Numbered from the stretch's first letter, positions 11,145 to 23,685 are shown. The stretch is 64,000 nucleotides of DNA from Archivesica marissinica (GCA_014843695.1 CM026397.1:34416596-34480595), one strand, 5' to 3'. Numbers and translations are program-made. Notes: generated from the sequence alone by a model not told the origin.

Positions 11145-12088
11145 GATGCCTTACACACTGTAGCTAACTTTGATGCCTTACGTACTGTAGCTAACTTTGA
11201 TGCCTTACGTACTGTAGCTAACTTTGATGCCTTACATACTGTAGCTAACTTTGATGCCTTACGTACTGTAGCTAACTTTGATGCCTTACGTACAGTAGCT
11301 ATCTTTGATGCCTTACGTACTGTAGCTAACTTTGATGCCTTACGTACAGTAGCTAACTTTGATGCCTTACGTACTGTAGCTAACTTTGATGCCTTACGTA
11401 CGGTAGGCAACTTTGATGCCTTACATACTGTAGCTAACTTTGATGCCTTACATACTGTAGCTAACTTTGATGCCGTACGTACTGTAGCTAACTTTGATGC
11501 CATACGTACTGTAGCTAACTTTGATGCCTTACGTACTGTAGCTAACTTTGATGCCTTACGTACAGTAGCTAACTTTGATGCCTTACATACGGTAGGCAAC
11601 TTTGATGCCTTACGTACAGTAGCTAACTTTGATGCCTTACGTACAGTAGCTAACTTTGATGCCTTACGTACTGTAGCTAACTTTGATGCCTTACATACAG
11701 TAGCTAACTTTGATGCCTTACGCACTGTAGCTAACTTTGATGCCTTACGTACAGTAGCTAACTTTGATGCCTTACATACAGTAGCTAACTTTGATGCCTT
11801 ACGTACTGTAGCTAACTTTGATGCCTTACGTACAGTAGCTAACTTTGATACCTTACGTACAGTAGCTAACTTTGATGCCTTACGTACTGTAGCTAACTTT
11901 GATGCCGTATGTACAGTAGCTAACTTTGATGCCTTACGTACTGTAGCTAACTTTGATGCCTTACGTACAGTAGCTAACTTTGATGCCTTACGTACGGTAG
12001 CTAACTTTGATGCCTTACGTATGGTAGCTAACTTTGATGCCTTACGTACGGTAGCTAACTTTGATGCAGTACGTACGGTGGCTAACTG
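11145..12088. repeat. 27-bp array
   Basis: About 35 copies of tttgatgccttacgtactgt agctaac with few variants (cata for cgta, aggcaac for agctaac). It gives a false NFDALRTVA-repeat protein. Confidence 0.95.
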
Positions 12089-12178
12089 ATGGATGAAGTA
12101 TCATAGATGATTGTTTTAAAATGTTGGCCTTAACAGAGATGTGCAAGAAAAACCACTATATTCACAATTACATAATAT

Positions 12179-12262
12179 AATAATCTAATATGGTATGAAT
12201 CTAATATGGTATGAATCTAATATGGTATGAATCTAATATGGTATGAATCTAATATGGTATGA
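12179..12262. repeat. 16-bp array
   Basis: Five to six copies of aatctaatatggtatg. Confidence 0.9.
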
Positions 12263-12285
12263 AAACATTCTCATTAGAAGTAATA

Positions 12286-12892
12286 TTAAAGCAGCATTAC
12301 ATCGTAATAAAGGATGTTTTGGGTAAAATATAAATACTAATGTGTGTGTGTTTACAAAAATCGAAATAGTCGCTCAGAAACGATACAATTCCAATAAATT
12401 TAAACCGACGTATACGCGAATTTGTTTATCAACACACAAAATGTAAACACGCATAGTGCGCGTGCGTGAAACAACAGAGGATGTAGAAAACAACGTATAT
12501 ATTTTGAACATGAAAGACTATCTATATTCCTCTAATGTCGAACCCCTCGCGGGGATGTAGACATGTCCCTAAAAGACTTAGATAACAGAGGTATGAATCA
12601 ACATCTCAAGTAATTTAATTAAAAAAGACAACCTGGGACAAATGGTGACGATGCATTCCGAATGTAAACAAGTACGGACGATGCGTTCTGGTTGTAAACA
12701 AATGCGTGACCAATCGACTCGGAAAGTCCTACTTTCGGTTTCGAGTTTGTTTTATCGCAAATAAAAACAGTTTACCAATTGAACATAAGTATACAGAGTA
12801 TAATGTTAGAATGTGTAGCAGCATTGCTACCCATACGTAAAATTTGAATTTTTCATATATCTTTTATTTCATACGATGTAATGCTGCTTTAA
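12286..12892. mobile_element. TTAA-flanked MITE, AAAGCRRCATTACATCG family
   Basis: Left end TTAAAGCAGCATTACATCGT, right end acgatgtaatgctgctttaa. Two more copies are at 40596-41115 and 56091-57240. A direct repeat attagaagtaatatt lies on both sides (12272 and 12902), partly outside the TTAA. Confidence 0.85.
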
Positions 12893-13809
12893 ATTAACCA
12901 CTATTAGAAGTAATATTAAATTAACCACGACACCAGTAGTGTATTGAAATCTGTGTAACATTTACAGAGTAATTTCGTGTGTACGATCAGCACAGGACAT
13001 TTGGCGAAAGCTGTTAAATCTTGCGACTTGTTCCATTCCGTCTAGATAGTCTTGAAACAGTAAGACAAATCCAGAGAGAAAAATAATGATGTGCACAAGG
13101 ATTGAAGATTAAAGATAAAAATATATAGATAATACTTAAAATTTCAAACAGAAAGCTGAATCTGCACGTCAAACAATCTCAAGATAGGACGAGATTACCT
13201 ATAGTGGCACTTACTAGGAGTAAAAACAGGAAAGATCCGATACAAGACAGTGAAAAGGTGTTCCAAGAATTCTGGTTGAAAATTGCAAGTGATTTCAACA
13301 TGAAAATAGTACAATGTTTCGTTTTCTTTGTATACTTTACAAAAACAAATCAAGAGATCTACGAGTCAGGCTCGTAAAATGTGGAATCGGACACGACACA
13401 GGTGCGACATGAGCATAAAATGACATGACTAAAACTGGCAAGTTGCAGTACAATGCACCTTTGTGGATGGAAAATTGCCATTCGACCCTTTGCATGCTGG
13501 GTAAAATAAGCCTACAAATAGTTTGAATAATTGTAAATGACAATTCATTGCTGTGTTTTTCTTATTTGCACCTGAATACGCTGGATATAGGAAATGGAAT
13601 TTCATTGGAATTGTGTTATTACAACGAATGAAATTCCATGACATACAAGACTGCCATTTTCACCATCAGAAAAGCAGATGGTAGTTCTGATAAAATACTC
13701 ATCTATTCATTATCTTGTGTACTACTAGTCTATTTATTTTCAAGTTTAAATGTTAATCACAATAAGACATGTAAAGTGCCATAGTATATTCCACATCACC
13801 ATCCTGTTA
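12893..13809. other. Intergenic, no gene seen
   Basis: Unique AT-rich sequence. Open frames near 13337-13644 (minus) show no domain and no good splice context. Confidence 0.5.
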
Positions 13810-14226
13810 ATAAATGGACTAGTACACAATAATAAATTGACTAGTACACAATAATAAATGGACTAGTACACAATAATAAATTGACTAGTACACAATAATA
13901 AATTGACTAGTACACAATAATAAATGGACTAGTACACAATAATAAATGGACTAGTACACAATAATAAATGGACTAGTACACAATCATAAATGGACTAGTA
14001 CACAATAATAAATGGACTAGTACACAATCATAAATGGACTAGTACACAATAATAAATGGACTAGTACACAATAATAAATGGACTAGTACACAATCATAAA
14101 TCGACTAGTACACAATAATAAATGGACTAGTACACAATCATAAATCGACTAGTACACAATAATAAATGGACTAGTACACAATCATAAATCGACTAGTACA
14201 CAATAATAAATGGACTAGTACACAAT
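13810..14226. repeat. 22-bp array
   Basis: About nineteen copies of actagtacacaataataaat gg. Variants at the linker (tt, tc for tg) and at cata for aata form short blocks. Confidence 0.95.
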
Positions 14227-14496
14227 GTTTGCTCGTGTGACATGGTATCTCTGAAAAAACATTAAAATTTGGTTCTATATAATGACTTTTCTGATTGTTA
14301 CATGTCCAACTATACAATGTTCAATCATATCATCATTTATTGCATACGTTACTATAAATAGTAACAAATTTAATGGTAGAAAAGCAAAATATCTGGTCGA
14401 CGCGGGCAATATTCGATATTGGCCCGGCACGCGCCGAGAACGAATCACGAGCACGTGTCACAGGTAGCAACAACATAGTAACTACATTGTGTAAAC

Positions 14497-14757
14497 ATGG
14501 CCGCCGAAGCAACACTAAAGTCGTTGTCTGACATATTGTTGTCTCTTGACGGTAAAATGGCTGAGCGAAATAAGCAAATAACAGCAGAAAAAACATACGG
14601 CTATGTATGCAATAAAGAAGTTATTAAACGGCTGCGGTGGGCCATTTGTGGATATTGGCGCACCTATCCGATATTGGCCCTTGGGCCTAACGGCCCTCGG
14701 GCCAATATCTCCATAGGGTGCGCCAATATCCACAAATGGCCCACCTCTGCGGTTTAA
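14497..14757 (+). CDS. Candidate first exon, unknown, with a hairpin insertion
   Basis: An ATG in good context (gtaaacATGGCC) opens MAAEATLKSLSDILLSLDGK and a Lys/Glu-rich stretch. From about codon 42 the frame enters a large inverted repeat (14621-14760) and stops at TAA just inside its right arm. The first 40 codons look like an ordinary protein start, the rest like inserted DNA. Cysteine and lysine content near YVCNKEV gives no recognisable domain. It could be a gene start disrupted by, or spliced before, the hairpin. Confidence 0.3.
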   Translation: MAAEATLKSLSDILLSLDGKMAERNKQITAEKTYGYVCNKEVIKRLRWAICGYWRTYPILALGPNGPRANISIGCANIHKWPTSAV

Positions 14758-14760
14758 TAA
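14621..14760. repeat. Large hairpin (inverted repeat)
   Basis: Left arm contains ggtgggccatttgtggatat tggcgcacc; the right arm is its exact complement (ggtgcgccaatatccacaaa tggccc). Inner arms (gatattggccc, gggccaatatc) also pair. The pairing extends outward through gttattaaacg and ggtttaataac. It may be a small fold-back element. Confidence 0.85.
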
Positions 14761-14910
14761 CCTCTAATTATCACATAACTTTGCTTGTATTCAGTGTAAT
14801 ACAGTCATCTCATAATTTCTTATATGTACACACGTGTAATAACACCTGGAAGGATTCTGATTGGTTGAGAGATCAATCCTCATAATTTGTTATCTCATAA
14901 TTTGTTATAT

Positions 14911-15169
14911 GTTATATTTCGGGTTTTACGCCTGCATCAGCACCATATCGGGCTATATCGCCGGCGGGCAGTTTACTTAACAACACCTTTCCTGGGCAGG
15001 CTCCAGCGGTTAACCAGTACTTGGGTGCACCAACCTCCGTAAGAAAGTGCCAACTTTTCATATAAATGAGACACGGCCTGAGCGGGGCTCGAACCCGTGA
15101 CCATCAGTGATGATAGGTTACAGTGGTATACAAGTCAGCGACCTTAGCCACTCGACCACGGAGGCGGAC
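14911..15169 (-). mobile_element. SINE2, full length
   Basis: Complete copy from gttatatttcgggttttacg to ccactcgaccacggaggcgg. tcataatttgt is present on both sides as a likely target duplication. Confidence 0.9.
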
Positions 15170-15373
15170 TTCATAATTTGTATATTAAACTCTAAATTAT
15201 GCATATTTCTAGGTGAATTGGCATACAACGATGAGACAAATAACGATTTAAAAAGTCTCGACGCAATCATAACGCTGTTTGAAACATAAATTAACGCTGC
15301 TATGAGTGACGTCAGGACAATTTAGTAACAAGCGCGCTATGGTAATGTGATAAAAGGATCTTGCACTTGTGAT

Positions 15374-15561
15374 GATTTCATACCATATTTTATGAAACTC
15401 TTTTGGAATATTGCTAATTTGCTATTAATAGCAAAGCTTCAAAACTTGTTTCATAAACTATGGTATGAAATTAATAGCAAAATTTCAAAACTTGTTTCAT
15501 AAACTATGGTATGAAATTAATAAAGTTTCAAAACTTGTTTCATAAAATATGGTATAAAATC
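15374..15561. repeat. Fold-back repeat
   Basis: Left arm atttcataccatattttatg aaac, right arm gtttcataaaatatggtata. Two further copies of tgtttcataaactatggtat lie between, so the right half is itself a 50-60-bp tandem repeat. Confidence 0.75.
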
Positions 15562-16258
15562 ACCACTCATGTAAGATCTATTATAAATCTATTCTACCAT
15601 TATTCCTATCTAGTGTAATTGGTCATCATTTTACTAATTATCAAACCACTTGGTCTAGGTTCACAATGGGAAATACACTTCAAATTGCAACCTGTATGAT
15701 CAACCCCCACAGGTAAACTGTAAAACCTTCTACCATACTATCATACAATTACTGGTTAATGCATCTGTAGTTCCTTGCTATTTCAACAGAATGCTAACCA
15801 CCACTTCTCACTATACCACCAGGGAGACCTGCATCTCGTATCCACATTATAATATCGTCATCATTACGATGCTTCCATTAGATAACGCTCCACCTCAGAA
15901 ACGTACAGGTGCGTGCATATTATGCCAGGTTGCATATTAATTCAAAAGGAACAACATCTTCGTGAGCACATGCTATTCTATTCAGTATTTTATATATTGT
16001 ATTATCTTGTCATGATGTTGCATATTTCAATTACAGATGAATATCATTAGATTGCTTGTAATACATCATTTTAACGAGACACTACCATTTCATCTGCTCA
16101 CACGCACACAATGATGTTTCCATGGGCAATGACCCCAAGCCCCCCCCCCCCACCGCTGAGTTTAAAACGAATGAAATTCAAGAGACGCCCACCCTTATGT
16201 TGGTGTGATATGATATTATGATACTTAACATTATAATGTTAATCACAACTAAAGTTGT
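15562..16258. other. Intergenic, no gene seen
   Basis: Unique AT-rich sequence with a poly-C run near 16140-16150. No supported exon. Confidence 0.5.
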
Positions 16259-16440
16259 TTTTGCAAACAGCTTAAAGCTAGATCAGACAGCACAGAATGT
16301 GCCATCTGATCAGGCTCTATGCTGTTTGCTATTCGGATAGTAGAGCCAAGACACTTGGCTGAATAGCAAACAACACAGATCCTGATTAGTCATGGTGTTA
16401 CGCCGTGGCTGATCTGCATGTTGTTTGCACATTCATATAT
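16259..16440. mobile_element. Fold-back MITE, TTTGCAAACA family
   Basis: Starts ttgcaaacagcttaaagcta, ends gatctgcatgttgtttgcac. Inner parts match 1776-1966 and 24044-24273. Confidence 0.7.
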
Positions 16441-16611
16441 ATGCTCAGTATTGGAACTTTGTCAACCCCCCCCGCCAGATTTCCGTGTCCATTAAGTGTT
16501 ATAAATCAAGAGTCCTAGAAATATGTCTACAATAGTTTTCTTGGATTTCACCTTTAATTTAGTATTGTCGCTATATACATGTACATTGTTTTGTTAATAT
16601 TATCTACATTT

Positions 16612-16731
16612 TTACTCCGGCTTCCTCCCACATGAATGGCAACATTAACGCTTTCATCCGCGCCAATGAGAGTGATTAATATAAGTTGTTAAAACTTGCT
16701 TCGCAATCGTTGTAAAATAAATAAAGTTTAA
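16612..16731 (+). mobile_element. SINE4, 5'-truncated
   Basis: Contains ctccggcttcctcccacatg and the tail gagagtgattaatataagtt … cgcaatcgttgtaaaataaa, as in 48688-48923. Confidence 0.75.
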
Positions 16732-17034
16732 ACTTACATTTTTAGAAATACAGTTCTGAGACTTCCCCCTGATATATGGTTGACGCGCTAAATATAGTGC
16801 ACTATATTCAAACCAGTTATCACCGATTGGTTCCCAGCTTCCCTGAATGGTAATGACAATGGCTGCAAATTCGGAACTTCACATTTTCGCATCCAGTTTG
16901 CAAATCCCCAATTGCAAAGAAATTAATATTCGTAATTTTTATCATATTGTAATACCATTGCTGCTGGTATAAATCCAGAGCAAGTTTGTCGTTATGAACA
17001 GGAATAGGAAGGAATATGTATTGTTTTGTTTGTT

Positions 17035-17254
17035 CAGGTTTTACGCCTGCATCAGCACCATTTTGTGCTATATTGCCGGCGGGCAGCATACCTAACAACA
17101 CCTTTCCTGGGCAGGCTCCAGCTGTTAACCAGTACTTGGTGCACCAACCTCCGTAAGAAACTGCTAACTTTTTCTAATAAATGAGACACAACTCGAACCA
17201 TGACCATCAGTGACAGTGATATACAAGTCAGTGACCTTAAGCCTTCGACAACGG
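17035..17254 (-). mobile_element. SINE2, diverged
   Basis: From caggttttacgcctgcatca to accttaagccttcgacaacg. Body complete, tRNA head degraded. Confidence 0.85.
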
Positions 17255-17688
17255 AATGAACAAGAATATGACTAGGTTTACAAGATGCTACAGATTGAAT
17301 TTGGAATCATTGATACTATCGATTCATGACAGAAAGGTATCTTGTTACAATTATAAACATAATTAACATACAACAGACAAACAATCCCCCTCCCTTCATA
17401 TATGTACAGGGTCCATGCATTATCGTACAAAGTCTGTTGTGGTGGAGAAAACCACCCACATTTCCTGGGTAGAAACCAGTACTCAATTCTCCGACGTCGG
17501 CAAGAGACTGACAACTTTCACACATAATATTTTATCACTTTTCCCCATTAGAGAATGAACTCACAGCTCTGGTGAAAGCTATGAAAGGCAAGTTCTAACA
17601 ATGGCGTGCTAGACGACTCGACAAGAGAGGCTCATAAAACACTGCCCAAACGTTGGTCAGGTGAGATTAAATCAGACGTATATATTCC
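17255..17688. other. Intergenic, no gene seen
   Basis: Near 17435-17520 a piece (gtggagaaaaccacccacat) recalls the body of SINE5 in the minus direction. No gene. Confidence 0.4.
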
Positions 17689-17689
17689 A

Positions 17690-18062
17690 AAATGTTGGAC
17701 TTTGTTGAATTATGTTACCTAATCAAAGGTACATATTATTCCAAAATGTTGGACTTTGTTGAAGTATGTCACAAACAGTTGATCAAAGGTACATATTATT
17801 CCAAAATGTTGGACTTTGTTGAAGTATGTCACCTGATCAAAGGTACATATTATTCCAAAATGTTGGACTTTGTTGAAGTATGTCACAAACAGTTGATCAA
17901 AGGTACATATTATTCCAAAATGTTGGACTTTGTTGAAGTATGTCACAAACAGTTGATCAAAGGTACATATTATTCCAAAATGTTGGACTTTGTTGATAGT
18001 TGATCAAAGGTACATATTATTCCAAAATGTTGGACTTTGTTGAAGTATGTCACAAACAGTTG
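17690..18062. repeat. 60-bp array with 51- and 42-bp variants
   Basis: Seven copies of a unit containing ccaaaatgttggactttgtt; some lack the caaacagtt block. Confidence 0.95.
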
Positions 18063-18113
18063 AGTTATTTAATCTAAAGCATAATTACAATCTCTATCTT
18101 GAAGATATTCATA

Positions 18114-18277
18114 TACAGTCAAACGTGTCTTAAGCAGCCAGCCAAGGGCGTCACAGAAAGTGGCTGCTGAACACAGGTGGCTGCTTAATAGAGGTCAAAT
18201 GTATAATAAAACAACATATTTGGAAACTTGAAACTGGCTGCTTAATAGAGGTGAACACTAACACAGGGTTGACTGTA
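18114..18277. mobile_element. Small Tc1/mariner-like MITE
   Basis: Begins tacagtcaaacgtgtcttaa and ends ggttgactgta, with TA at both outer ends. The subterminal ggctgcttaatagaggt is repeated inside. Confidence 0.65.
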
Positions 18278-18441
18278 GTATGATAGTCGCTTATGAAACT
18301 CAAAACTTTTCACTCGGCTGTAAGAGAATACTTTCCATTTATATTATTCTATTTGTATGGCAACCATCTGCATCCATTTGGAAGCTTAAATTAATAACTT
18401 CAGATTCTTTGTAACCATATGCTCCATATGGAAAGCCAGAC

Positions 18442-18555
18442 ATGGCATTGACAATTAGCAGAAATGTTCAATTCTGTTGGGATATAACTGAATCAATCCA
18501 AATAGGTTTTACTGCCCTAATTGCTCTTGTTGGCTGCATTATGCTTTCTGTATAG
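18442..18555 (+). CDS. Short ORF with one hydrophobic segment
   Basis: 37 codons from ATG to TAG. The C-terminal half (IGFTALIALVGCIMLSV) would make a membrane helix. It is not part of a repeat. There is no recognisable family and the start is uncertain; it might be the last exon of an unseen gene. Confidence 0.15.
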   Translation: MALTISRNVQFCWDITESIQIGFTALIALVGCIMLSV

Positions 18556-18712
18556 AAGAAAATCAAGATGTAAGAGACGTAGGGTAGTTGGAGTGGCATG
18601 GACGCTCACTACTAGGAGACTTGTGACAGGGTTACCTCCGCTGATATATTAATGCCTGTAGTGTGTGACATTGTGACCAGGCCAGCCTTAAACAATCGTT
18701 TTGTAAGCCTAG

Positions 18713-18943
18713 TTTATACAAATTTATTTATCTCGAGTGAGAAACAAAGTTATTACAACTTATATTAATCACTCTCGAGACCTCATTCCTGATGGAATCC
18801 ATCGCCACGAGGGAGAGAAGAGGCAACGTGGAATTTAAATGCCTTACCTAAGGGCATAATCATAACGGTTCCAGCAGGGCTCGAACTCCGGACCTTTCGC
18901 ACCTGAAGCGAATGCGCATCCACTGCACTATCATGACTTCCAC
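18713..18943 (-). mobile_element. SINE1, full length
   Basis: From the tail (tttatacaaatttatttatc) to the head (gcactatcatgacttccac). The B-box-like ggagttcgagccctgctgg reads on the minus strand. Confidence 0.9.
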
Positions 18944-19605
18944 TTCCAAAATTGTTTTGTTTGGCATAACACGACCGAATGAGGTAAATTCCCGCGGCCG
19001 TAATTTGTTTATTATGAGTGTATGCACGTTTGGCTAATATTTACATTTCCGTACTTTTCATTTCGTTAATTCGGTCCAATTCATTTACGACTTAAAACAT
19101 GGACGTTTCACAGATAGGTGGGAAAGATTTTATTGACTGAGGTTAGCCAAAAGTTATTAACTAACAAGTTTAATTAACAAAAACATCAGATACCGTTTTA
19201 TTTTCTTTCCTGGTAAAGTTTTATGCATATCCCAAACCCCACTCCACAAATTATTTTTCAAATATTTTTGTGTGACAAAATTATCTGCCAACCTCATATT
19301 TTCTGGGTAGCGGTATGACAAACAAAATTATTTTAAGGATAGCCTCACATATAAATACCAGATTCATGAAATTTTAGGGCCAAATGGAAACATTTTATAT
19401 GTTAACGAAACAGACGTTATCATTACAGACATTACCTAATCATCTCATCTCGTTAAGATAATCATTTATGCCACATTATCCCATCATGCAACACAAAAGT
19501 CATGAAAATAGGACAGACAGAAGATGGAGGAATTACAAATTTACCAATAGTCCCTAAAACTGTTCATCGAATAGGTGGTATCAGTAAGCTTCAGTTACAT
19601 ATAAT
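18944..19605. other. Intergenic, no gene seen
   Basis: Unique AT-rich sequence, no supported exon on either strand. Confidence 0.5.
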
Positions 19606-20521
19606 TCTGAGCATTAGTTCCAGAGATGCTGAGCAATAGTTCCAGAGATGCTGAGCAATAGTTCCAGTGAGCAATAGTTCCAGTGAGCAATAGTTCCAGA
19701 GATGCTGAGCAATAGTTCAAGAGATGCTGAGCAATAGTTCCAGAGATGCTGAGCAATAGTTCCAGAGATGCTGAGCAATAGTTCCAGTATGTAATAGTTC
19801 CAGAGATGCTGAGCAATTGTTCCAGAGATGCTGAGCAATAGTTCCAGTGAGCAATAGTTCCAGATATGCTGAGCAATAGTTCCAGAGATGCTGAGCAATA
19901 GTTCCAGTGAGCAATAGTTCCAGTGAGCAATAGTTCCGGATATGCTGAGCAATAGTTCCAGATATGCTAAGCAATAGTTTCAGTAAGCAATAGTTCCAGA
20001 GATGCTGGGCAATAGTTCCAGAGATGCTGAGCAATAGTTCCAGATATGCTGAGCAATAGTTCCAGTGAGCAATAGTTCCAGAGATGCTGAGCAATAGTTC
20101 CAGTGAGCAATAGTTCCAGAGATGCTGAGCAATAGTTCCAGAGATGCTGAGCAATAGTTCCAGTGAGCCATAGTTCCAGAGATGCTGAGCAATAGTTCCA
20201 GAGATGCTGAGCAATAATTCCAGAGATGCTGAGCAATAGTTCCAGTGAGCAATAGTTCCAGAGATGCTGAGCAATAGTTCCAGAGATGCTGAGCAATAGT
20301 TCCAGTATGTAATAGTTCCAGAGATGCTGAGAAATAGTTCCAGTGAGCAATAGTTCCATTGAGCAATAGTTCCGGAGATGCTGAGCAATAGTTCCAGAGA
20401 TGCTGAGCAATAGTTCCAGTGATGCTGAGCAATAGTTCCAGTGAGCAATAGTTCCAGTGAGCAATAGTTCCAGTGAGCAATAGTTCCAGAGATGCTGAGC
20501 AATAGTTCCAGAGATGCTGAG
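19606..20521. repeat. Array of gagcaatagttccag units, left part
   Basis: Mixture of 16-bp units (gagcaatagttccagt) and 22-bp units with agatgct inserted. Interrupted by the hAT-like element at 20522 and continued at 21553. Confidence 0.95.
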
Positions 20522-21552
20522 TAGGGGTGACTATTGGGGTCAATTTTACTATTGCGATAGTATTGCGATAGTTAAAATACTATTGCAATAGTATTGCGAT
20601 AGTTGTAGGAATATTGCAATAGTATTGTGTAAATACATATTAATTAAAAAAATATTCTGTTTCGCATGGAATACACAAGTTTTGTGTATTTATTTATTAG
20701 CATGCAATTTTTTCTTTATTATCATGACATCGAATACACTGCACTAATTTACTTGTCCGTAGTGAAAACCCACTTGCCCGTATATCCGAACTTTATTTTT
20801 TTAAATAATATAAACCAACCTTATTTAAAAATCGATACACAGTCTCGCTAAGTTACAGGATTGTTTACCTGTCGTCTTCAATAATAAGGCTGCGTCATGT
20901 ATCCGTTCCCGTATATCGATTTAGCGACAGCGTAGTATACTTGTAACTGACGCATGCGCTATAGCACTTTAAATTACCCATACCCGGGATTATGGGGGTC
21001 ACATCGCCTACTTTGCTCACTATTCATTACCAAAGAAGCCATTTTCGACAGTAGTTTTTCTTATTGACAGCTGGCTTGTTTTGAGCGGAAAATAAATTAC
21101 ATACCCACCGCATTTTACACAGTTTTTATGTGACGGGCGATAACTCTTGACATTTCCGGTTCTTATTCAGGTTATTGTTGGCTGGGAATTGTTGTCTGCC
21201 ACCGTTGTCGGCTGGCTTGTGTTCATTGCGGCATTGCGGAAGTTCCACAGGAAAATAAACAAGAAAATACGCCGATGCTTTCTCATTAAAATACGATTTA
21301 AATGCCATGGGAACATGAAGTAAATGCACTCGCCGGTATTTTTACTTGTCCACGGACAAGTTACATTCGAAAATCTACTTGCCTGGCGTAACAAATGACC
21401 GATTTCGCCACCCCTGGCAACTATCGAAACTATTGCGATAGTACTGCCGCAATAGTCAATACTATCGATGGTCATATTTACCATCGATGGTTGACTATCG
21501 TGACGCTGTCTATTGCGATGCATCGATATTTCGATGCATCGTTACACCCCTA
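20522..21552. mobile_element. hAT-like element inserted in the array
   Basis: Ends TAGGGGTG and CACCCCTA are flanked by the 8-bp duplication ATGCTGAG (20514-20521, 21553-21560). Subterminal regions are packed with attgcgatag in both directions. Internal sequence has no intact transposase frame. Confidence 0.85.
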
Positions 21553-22585
21553 ATGCTGAGCAATAGTTCCAGTGAGCAATAGTTCTAGAGATGCTGAGCA
21601 ATAGTTCCAGTGAGCAATAGTTCCATTGATTCTGAGCAATAGTTCCATTGATTCTGAGAAATAGTTCCAGTGAGCAATAGTTCCATTGATTCTGAGCAAT
21701 AGTTCCATTGATTCTGAGAAATAGTTCCATTGATTCTGAGAAATAGTTCCAGTGAGCAATAGTTCCATTGATTCTGAGCAATAGTTCCATTGATTCTGAG
21801 AAATAGTTCCAGTGAGCAATAGTTCCATTGATTCTGAGAAATAGTTCCAGTGAGTAATAGTTCCATTGATTCTGAGCAATAGTTCCATTGATTCTGAGAA
21901 ATAGTTACAGTGAGCAATAGTTCCATTGATTCTGAGAAATAGTTCCAGTGAGCAATAGTTCCATTGATTCTGAGCAATAGTTCCATTGATTCTGAGAAAT
22001 AGTTCCAGTGAGCAATAGTTCCATTGATTCTGAGAAATAGTTCCAGTGAGCAATAGTTCCATTGATTCTGAGCAATAGTTCCATTGATTCTGAGCATTAG
22101 TTCCATTGATTCTGAGCAATAGTTCCAGTGATTCTGAGAAATAGTTCCAGTGAGCAATAGTTCCATTGATTCTGAGCAATAGTTCCATTGATTCTGAGAA
22201 ATAGTTCCAGTGAGCAATAGTTCCATTGATTCTGAGCAATAGTTCCAGAGATGCTGAGCAATAGTTCCAGAGATGCTGAGCAATAGTTCCAGTGAGCAAT
22301 AGTTCCAGAGATGCTGAGCAATAGTTCCAGAGATGCTGAGAAATAGTTCCAGTGAGCAATAGTTCCAGTGAGCAATAGTTCCATTGATTCTGAGCAATAG
22401 TTCCATTGATTCTGAGAAATAGTTCCATTGATTCTGAGAAATAGTTCCATTGATTCTGAGAAATAGTTCCATTGATTCTGAGAAATAGTTCCAGTGAGCA
22501 ATAGTTCCATTGATTCCGAGCAATAGTTCCAGAGATGCTGAGAAATAGTTCCAGTGAGCAATAGTTCCATTGATTCTGAGCAATA
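21553..22585. repeat. Array of gagcaatagttccag units, right part
   Basis: Same basic unit as 19606-20521, but the 22-bp form mostly carries attgattct in place of agagatgct. A short patch of the left-type variant is at 22240-22340. Confidence 0.95.
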
Positions 22586-23028
22586 CCGGTGGAAAATATT
22601 AAGTTAATTATAGGTCATGAAATGGCATAGAGCATGCTACACACTACAGCCGTGTTACACTTTACTACCTCCCTAAATGTGCAAGTAAATCCATTATGAA
22701 CTATATTCCAATAAAATTATTATACAAAATGAATAGTTTATGCCAGAATTACGAGAACACAAATAAAATGTTCCACGGACGAACTTATAAGCCGGACCTT
22801 CTGTTGTTATCCTATTTTTAATTATTGACCTTTTATACATTTCTTAGAATGGCAACAGGAGCCCTAACCCAAACGATAGTAAAACATTTCAACTCGATGT
22901 TTATGTCTTAAACCCCAATGGATCAAAATGTACTTGAAACAACCCCCTTAAAACCAGCAAACATAATCAACCATTTTACATTTCTTAGAATGCAAACTGG
23001 AGTACTAACCCAAAATGATAGTAGGAGT
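22586..23028. other. Intergenic, no gene seen
   Basis: Contains a repeated piece (catttcttagaatg) about 150 bp apart. No supported exon. Confidence 0.5.
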
Positions 23029-23314
23029 GTGTGTTTTACGTTTCTTTATCGTCGCTACCGGTTACCCATATGAGCGACACCTCCTGAAGAGATTAGTCAT
23101 TTTGGAGGATAGTGCAATGATACAGAAAGAGACCCATTCCAGAGTCTCCTCTGGTTCTTTTACGTGCACGGTGTACAGCACTGACACGAGACCTCGGTTT
23201 AACGTCCCATCTGAAAGACGGGTTAATTTTATTAGGGTCAGGCGGGGCATCGAATCTGCGATCCCTGGATTACCAGTCCAGCGTGTTATCCACTGGACTA
23301 CAGATCCATCTGTA
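23029..23314 (-). mobile_element. SINE3, full length
   Basis: On the minus strand: tRNA-like head (gtagtccagtggataacacg, gactggtaatccagggatcg, B-box-like cagattcgatgcc), a body with the complement of gagacccattccagag, and a tail ending in cgataaagaaacg. Confidence 0.9.
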
Positions 23315-23685
23315 TGATAGTAGGAACATCTATTTAAACAGTTTATAACCCCACAACTCGCTAGTACAATGTATACTGAATAAAATACCTCATAATATAT
23401 ATGTGTGTACTGCCTAATGCCACCCAGCAACCTGTCACAATGCATCACTGAGCCAGACAGTGGTGGATTGGTCTGTCCTGTTCCTGGAATGCATTTCTTG
23501 TGTTGATGAGCAGTTATTATTATCACCCTCCATCAATACCGACTTCCATTTCAAGGAAACCGATATATCTACCAAACGAGGTAAACAGTTCCTGTCTGAT
23601 ATGCCACTTGTGGCAGTACAGCAGGTGAATGGATTGGTTACTCTGTTCGTCCGTCGTATGAGGTACAAAGTTAAATGTTACTTAT
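23315..23685. other. Possible coding remnant, unassigned
   Basis: Both strands at 23435-23690 have long non-repetitive open frames (plus: …KRGKQFLSDMPLVAVQQVNG…). There are no convincing splice sites or domain, so no gene is called. Confidence 0.25.

Noticed and set aside
10208..14226. CRISPR-like arrays
   Set aside because: The units are directly adjacent with no unique spacers; the genome is eukaryotic with SINEs and introns.
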